This document shows, piece after piece, positions 6,172 through 8,072 of a stretch of 8,072 nt of DNA. The notes beneath the pieces are model-generated. The model was not told where the DNA came from and did not search any database. It saw nothing but the letters and a program-made list of their open reading frames with translations. Each line of letters begins with the position of its first letter. Within the stretch, counting starts at the first letter, position 1. Source of the stretch: Thermoplasmata archaeon (GTDB lineage Archaea; Thermoplasmatota; SW-10-69-26); contig PWVY01000170.1 of the NCBI GenBank assembly GCA_003561665.1, forward strand, positions 1-8,072, in the 5' to 3' direction. A program made the translations under genes and the position numbers.

Positions 6172-7821
6172 TCAAGCGTCGGAGGGGCTCATGGCGTGCA
6201 GCTGGTTGCCGGCGGCGAGGTAGATGACGCCATCGTGCACGGCGGGGACGCTACCGGCGATATCGCTGGAGTAATGCCAGATTTCCTCGCCGGTGTCGGC
6301 GTCGAGGGTGTACAATCGTTGTGTGCCGTCGCCAACGTACACGGTCCCATCCGTGACGGTGGGGTTCGTGAGGCCGCCTAAAGATGTCACGACCGTCTCG
6401 AAGGTCCATTCTTCTTCCCCGGTTTCGGGATTGAATGCGAGGAGTTGGCCCTCGTGCTGGCTGAGGTAGGCGGTCCCTTCGTACAGCGTGAGGGTGTCGC
6501 CCCATGGGATGCTGGCTTCGAAGGTCCATTCCTCCTCCCCGGTGTCGAGGTCCAGTGCGTACACGTGGTCGTCTTGCGAGGCGACGAGGACGAGGTTCTC
6601 ATGCACAACAGGCGAGGCACGGATCGCATCCTCGGTCTCGAACGTCCATAGGTCTTGGCCGGTGTCAGCGTCGAAGGCGGTGAGGAGGCCATCGTGCGAG
6701 CCTACGAGCACGGTGCCGTCGGCCACGGTCAACCCGCCGAAGGTTGCTTCGAGGGAGGCGGTCCATTGTTCGTCCCCGGTTGCGGCATCGTGTGCGTGCA
6801 CGGATTCGTGGTGGGAGTACAGGCCGAAGTACAGCACGCCGTCTTCGATGGTTAGGGATTCCAGCCTGGCGAAGCCGCCGGCCTCCCATTCCACCTCGCC
6901 GGTGGCCTTGTCGAGGGCGGGACCGGCGGAGCCTCCCACGAAGAGCAGATCCTGCCAGACGAGGGGGGCCGTGATGGATCCGATGGGGCTGGCCTCGAAG
7001 CCTTGTTGACCGGTCGCCGTGTCCAGCTCGTAGAGCTTCCCGGTGCCCTCGCTGGAGGGGACGTACACGGCGTCATCGGTGACGGTGGGCGGGGATAGGC
7101 GTTCGTCCTCATCGATCTCGAAGATCCAGTGCGTGTCCACCTCGTACACGTAGGGGATCTCCACGTCCTTTGTGGTCGTGTCCGTGGCGTCGTTTTCGTC
7201 TGTGATGGTCAACGTGACCGTGTGGGTCCCTGTTTCGAAGTAGGTGTGCTTGACTTCATCGCGGGGACCTTCCTCTGTGGAGCCGTCGCCGAAGTCCCAG
7301 GCGTATGTTTGGATGGGGGGGCCGGCGCGCTCGCTTGGGCCCGCGTCGAAGGTGCAGCCGGGACCCAGGCAATCTACATCGAAGGCGGCGACGAGGCCGT
7401 CCTCTTCGTCCTCGGCTTCGTCGGTTTCATCCACGGGGTCAGGGTCCTCGGGCTCGACCTCGTCGGCCTCGACCTGGATTTGGTGGGTGAACTCGTGGAT
7501 ATCGGGCGCGTCGGCAGGGTAGATGTAGAGTTCGACATCGTACGTTCCGGGTTCGTCGAACGTGTGCTCGACGAGGGCACCGTCTGCGAACGTGTGGTCG
7601 CCGAACACCCACTCGATGTCCATGATGTCTTGTTCTTCCTCGTACGCGGTGGCATCGAACGTGCAGGTAAGCTCCTGGCAGTCGTAGTCAAACGCGGCCG
7701 CAGCGTCCCCCCGTTCAGGTTCATCCCCGATGCATCCGGCCAACGCGGCAGCGCTCAACAGGGCCACCAGCATGATGGTTATTCTCTGGAAGCGACCGTC
7801 AACCGTCTCCTGATTTGCCAT
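6172..7821 (-). CDS. Surface lipoprotein with two PKD domains and a PQQ-like beta-propeller
   Basis: A 549-residue, very acidic protein. It starts with a signal sequence: Arg10/Arg13, a hydrophobic core at 14-27, and the lipobox Leu27-Ala-Gly-Cys30. The mature chain should be lipid-anchored outside the cell. PKD domain 1 spans about 42-118 (Trp71-Val-Phe-Gly-Asp) and PKD domain 2 about 144-223 (Trp175-Asp-Phe-Gly-Asp-Gly). Each has a Cys-x4-Cys pair (48/53 and 151/156) followed by Thr-Phe-Asp-Ala. An Asp/Glu-rich linker (119-142) joins them. Residues 228-549 form a BamB/PQQ-type propeller with seven Thr-Gly units (270, 307, 348, 387, 427, 467, 510), each followed by a Trp-like position. An eighth blade could be completed by Trp232. 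Such propellers bind proteins or ligands. PQQ cofactor and dehydrogenase activity are not implied, and no catalytic residues are evident. The gene stands alone and is convergent with the exchanger pair. It may be an adhesion or cell-surface binding protein, but the partner is unknown. Confidence 0.9.
   Translation of the reverse strand: MANQETVDGRFQRITIMLVALLSAAALAGCIGDEPERGDAAAAFDYDCQELTCTFDATAYEEEQDIMDIEWVFGDHTFADGALVEHTFDEPGTYDVELYIYPADAPDIHEFTHQIQVEADEVEPEDPDPVDETDEAEDEEDGLVAAFDVDCLGPGCTFDAGPSERAGPPIQTYAWDFGDGSTEEGPRDEVKHTYFETGTHTVTLTITDENDATDTTTKDVEIPYVYEVDTHWIFEIDEDERLSPPTVTDDAVYVPSSEGTGKLYELDTATGQQGFEASPIGSITAPLVWQDLLFVGGSAGPALDKATGEVEWEAGGFARLESLTIEDGVLYFGLYSHHESVHAHDAATGDEQWTASLEATFGGLTVADGTVLVGSHDGLLTAFDADTGQDLWTFETEDAIRASPVVHENLVLVASQDDHVYALDLDTGEEEWTFEASIPWGDTLTLYEGTAYLSQHEGQLLAFNPETGEEEWTFETVVTSLGGLTNPTVTDGTVYVGDGTQRLYTLDADTGEEIWHYSSDIAGSVPAVHDGVIYLAAGNQLHAMSPSDA
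6399..6665 (-). repeat. 120-bp periodic blade repeats in the propeller gene
   Basis: A 25-bp segment at 6399-6423 recurs at 6519-6543 with two mismatches, exactly 120 bp (40 codons) apart. A more diverged copy starts at 6639. They encode the Thr-Gly-Glu-Glu-Glu-Trp-Thr-Phe-type strand of neighbouring propeller blades. This reflects blade duplication within the gene, with the 6399 and 6519 copies the most similar. Confidence 0.7.
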
Positions 7822-7842
7822 GATGTTTCATACGGACTTTTC

Positions 7843-7850
7843 ATAAAAAT
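7843..7850 (-). promoter_or_regulatory. TATA-like box of the lipoprotein gene
   Basis: On the minus strand this reads ATTTTTAT, centred 25-26 nt upstream of the ATG at 7821, the spacing typical of archaeal TATA boxes to the transcription start. No ribosome site precedes the ATG, so a leaderless transcript is likely. It is an AT-rich island in GC-rich DNA. Two copies of TTTCATA (plus strand, 7826-7832 and 7839-7845, 13 bp apart) overlap or adjoin it and could be a regulator site. Confidence 0.6.
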
Positions 7851-8072
7851 GTTCAAGAAGTCCAAGGGTGGAACCGGTTCTCGTGAGTGACCTTCAAATC
7901 AAGTAGGATCCATGGTGGGGCCTAAGGTCAGGGCCACTCTCTCTCCAAGGTTTGAGTCCTCGAATGTGGGTGTCTGGCTGGCTTTTGGGTGATAATACGT
8001 ACCATGGCTTGCAAGATGGGGGATCGTTGAATGCTGTTTCCATGTTAGAACGAAGGCTGATACGTTCTCCAT
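7851..8072. other. Upstream region with no gene seen
   Basis: About 220 bases reach the window edge without an open frame of useful length on either strand. The only structure of note is a 6-bp inverted repeat, AGAACG (8047-8052) and CGTTCT (8063-8068), with a 10-base spacer. A short AT-rich patch (TGATAATACG, near 7990-8000) could be a promoter element for a gene lying outside. Both readings are weak. Confidence 0.4.

Noticed and set aside
7900..7975. tRNA-like stretch with GGTTTGAGTCC resembling a T-arm
   Set aside because: The T-loop lacks the usual C, the 5-bp stem has a mismatch, and no matching acceptor or anticodon arm can be drawn around it.
8047..8068. AGAACG/CGTTCT inverted repeat as an operator
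   Set aside because: A 6-bp match at the window edge, with no visible gene or promoter to attach it to, is too weak to call.

Overview
The window is about 60% G+C (estimated by eye) and looks like archaeal, probably euryarchaeotal, chromosome. The reasons are modest. One gene has a clear TATA-like box 25-26 nt upstream of its ATG, which fits leaderless archaeal transcription. A compact HEPN-type protein is present, and a surface lipoprotein combines PKD domains with a PQQ-type beta-propeller, both combinations common in archaea. No rRNA, tRNA, CRISPR, insertion sequence or phage gene was recognised, so the taxonomic call stays tentative.

Layout from left to right. On the minus strand, read from 2343 down to 69, are three co-directional genes: a 133-aa HEPN-like protein, a 12-TM major facilitator superfamily (MFS) transporter and a small multi-pass membrane protein. 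The gaps between them are 81 and 70 nt, so they could form one transcript. Across a short divergent intergenic region (2344-2512), two genes run on the plus strand. Both encode CPA2-type monovalent cation exchangers with a C-terminal TrkA-N/RCK domain, and they overlap (4161-4192), so they are probably translationally coupled. A 331-bp convergent gap follows (5841-6171), carrying a strong nested inverted repeat at 6049-6115. The last gene (6172-7821, minus strand) encodes a lipoprotein with two PKD domains and a PQQ-like propeller. Its promoter lies at about 7843-7850, and the remaining bases to 8072 show no gene.

The most interesting feature is the exchanger pair. The two subunits differ exactly where CPA2 function is decided. 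The first has Q156-D157 at the ion site, Asn306 where a Lys is usual, and a damaged nucleotide-binding motif in its RCK domain. The second has E157-D158, keeps the Lys (K301) and has an intact GFGEVG motif with an acidic residue after beta-2. This suggests an obligate hetero-oligomer in which one chain senses NAD(H) and one or both conduct ions, instead of two independent homodimers. The HEPN protein lacks a nucleotidyltransferase (MNT) partner and an obvious RX4-6H catalytic motif, so it may not be an RNase toxin.
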